Assembly (NCBI GenBank): GCA_015061285.1
Contig: SUWW01000012.1
Coordinates: 1 to 64,000, forward strand
Length of the DNA stretch: 64,000 nt
From: Bacteroidales bacterium
GTDB taxonomy: Bacteria > Bacteroidota > Bacteroidia > Bacteroidales > Marinilabiliaceae
Direction: 5' to 3'
Positions 63,694 to 64,000 of this stretch are shown here, one piece after another. The translations under genes and the position numbers were made by a program. The stretch's first letter is position 1; each line of letters opens with the position of its first letter. Below the pieces are notes generated by a model. It was given only the letters and a program-made list of their open reading frames with translations, did no database searches and was not told where the DNA came from.

Positions 63694-64000
63694 TTATTTC
63701 ACAAGCGCCTTATCGGTTTCGCCATTGCTGTAGACCACAATGTATAGGCCATTCTGCAGGTTCTCGAGCGACTTACCTACGTATGCACCCGTGAGCGAGT
63801 AAACTGCTGCGATTTCTGCCTCTTGGTTGCTTGCTGTGTTTTGCACAGGAGTAACTACTGCAGCACCGAAATTAACCACTACCACCATATTGTCTTCTGT
63901 TAGACCGCTAATAGTGTATGTATCATCTGCATTCCATACTGCTTTCAGCGTAGCATCGTTAGCGGCAGATAGTATGTCGTTACCATTCACTGTGATGCTT
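63694..64000 (-). CDS. C-terminal part of an exported protein with a T9SS-like sorting domain (partial)
   Basis: The reading frame is open to the window edge; about 102 residues are visible. The end AAVYSLTGAYVGKSLENLQ, then GLYIVVYSNGETDKALVK, resembles the Por/T9SS type A C-terminal sorting domain (V..l.G..v......l..GvYiv......kk.vk). This domain targets proteins to the cell surface in Bacteroidetes. The upstream part resembles a beta-sandwich repeat (ATLKAVWNADDTYTISGLTED). The enzymatic or adhesive part lies outside the window. Confidence 0.7.
   Translation of the reverse strand, partial: SITVNGNDILSAANDATLKAVWNADDTYTISGLTEDNMVVVVNFGAAVVTPVQNTASNQEAEIAAVYSLTGAYVGKSLENLQNGLYIVVYSNGETDKALVK

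Overview
The window looks like a chromosomal segment of a member of the order Bacteroidales. The evidence is the Bacteroidetes-type -7 promoter element (TAnnTTTG) in front of many transcription units, a DUF2723 protein, an HU-CCDC81/SPOR protein, a NusG-like first gene on a polysaccharide operon, a two-component-type propeller fused to a PP2C phosphatase, and weak use of Shine-Dalgarno sites. I cannot assign family or species.

Layout. 1-7.2 kb: housekeeping and envelope genes on the + strand (DUF2723 membrane protein, polysaccharide deacetylase, purD, multi-pass membrane protein, short-chain dehydrogenase). 7.2-8.2 kb: a GT10 fucosyltransferase-like gene on the - strand. 8.3-31.2 kb: a capsule/exopolysaccharide operon of about 23 kb on the + strand. 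It starts with a structured leader and an UpxY/NusG-like antiterminator, then an amino-sugar cassette (two DegT-type aminotransferases, one epimerase, three ATP-grasp ligases). After this come a flippase, a GT2, ugd and a UDP-glucuronate 4-epimerase. A Panacea (DUF4065) antitoxin plus a small SH3/MazF-like candidate toxin follow. Next is a second, more AT-rich module (second flippase, two acetyltransferases, a Wzy-like polymerase, four glycosyltransferases, one of them frameshifted), and a PF14907-type nucleotidyltransferase ends the operon.

31.2-38.2 kb: tRNA-Phe, deoC and a MazG-type pyrophosphohydrolase (- strand), tRNA-Leu, an HU/SPOR envelope protein, a DUF4197 lipoprotein, a beta-barrel-like protein, tyrS and DUF554. 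38.2-43.3 kb: an unknown gene, three glycosyltransferases and enolase, all on the - strand. 43.5-45.7 kb: a decayed region holding an N-terminal fragment of a Dam methylase, an intact KilA-N protein and an N-terminal fragment of a DpnI endonuclease. 45.7-49.4 kb: a redox module (ferredoxin-type aldo/keto reductase and a NapH/NapG-like polyferredoxin) divergent from an HxlR regulator, then yraN.

49.4-64 kb: a membrane protein pair including a thioredoxin-like protein without CxxC, tRNA-Asn, a GT2, polA, a GH67 alpha-glucuronidase, radC, upp, an LD-carboxypeptidase, a large periplasmic-propeller/SpoIIE phosphatase, and the C-terminal end of an exported protein that runs off the window.

Between genes there are two recurring kinds of repeat. 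One is arrays of degenerate 7-bp units in strict register that often begin at a stop codon (5.3, 47.1, 52.3 and 58.9 kb). The other is a duplicated hairpin element at 63.3-63.6 kb whose two copies show a compensatory base-pair change. The observations I rate highest are the Dam/DpnI relics, the Panacea toxin-antitoxin candidate inside the capsule operon, and the triple ATP-grasp cassette.
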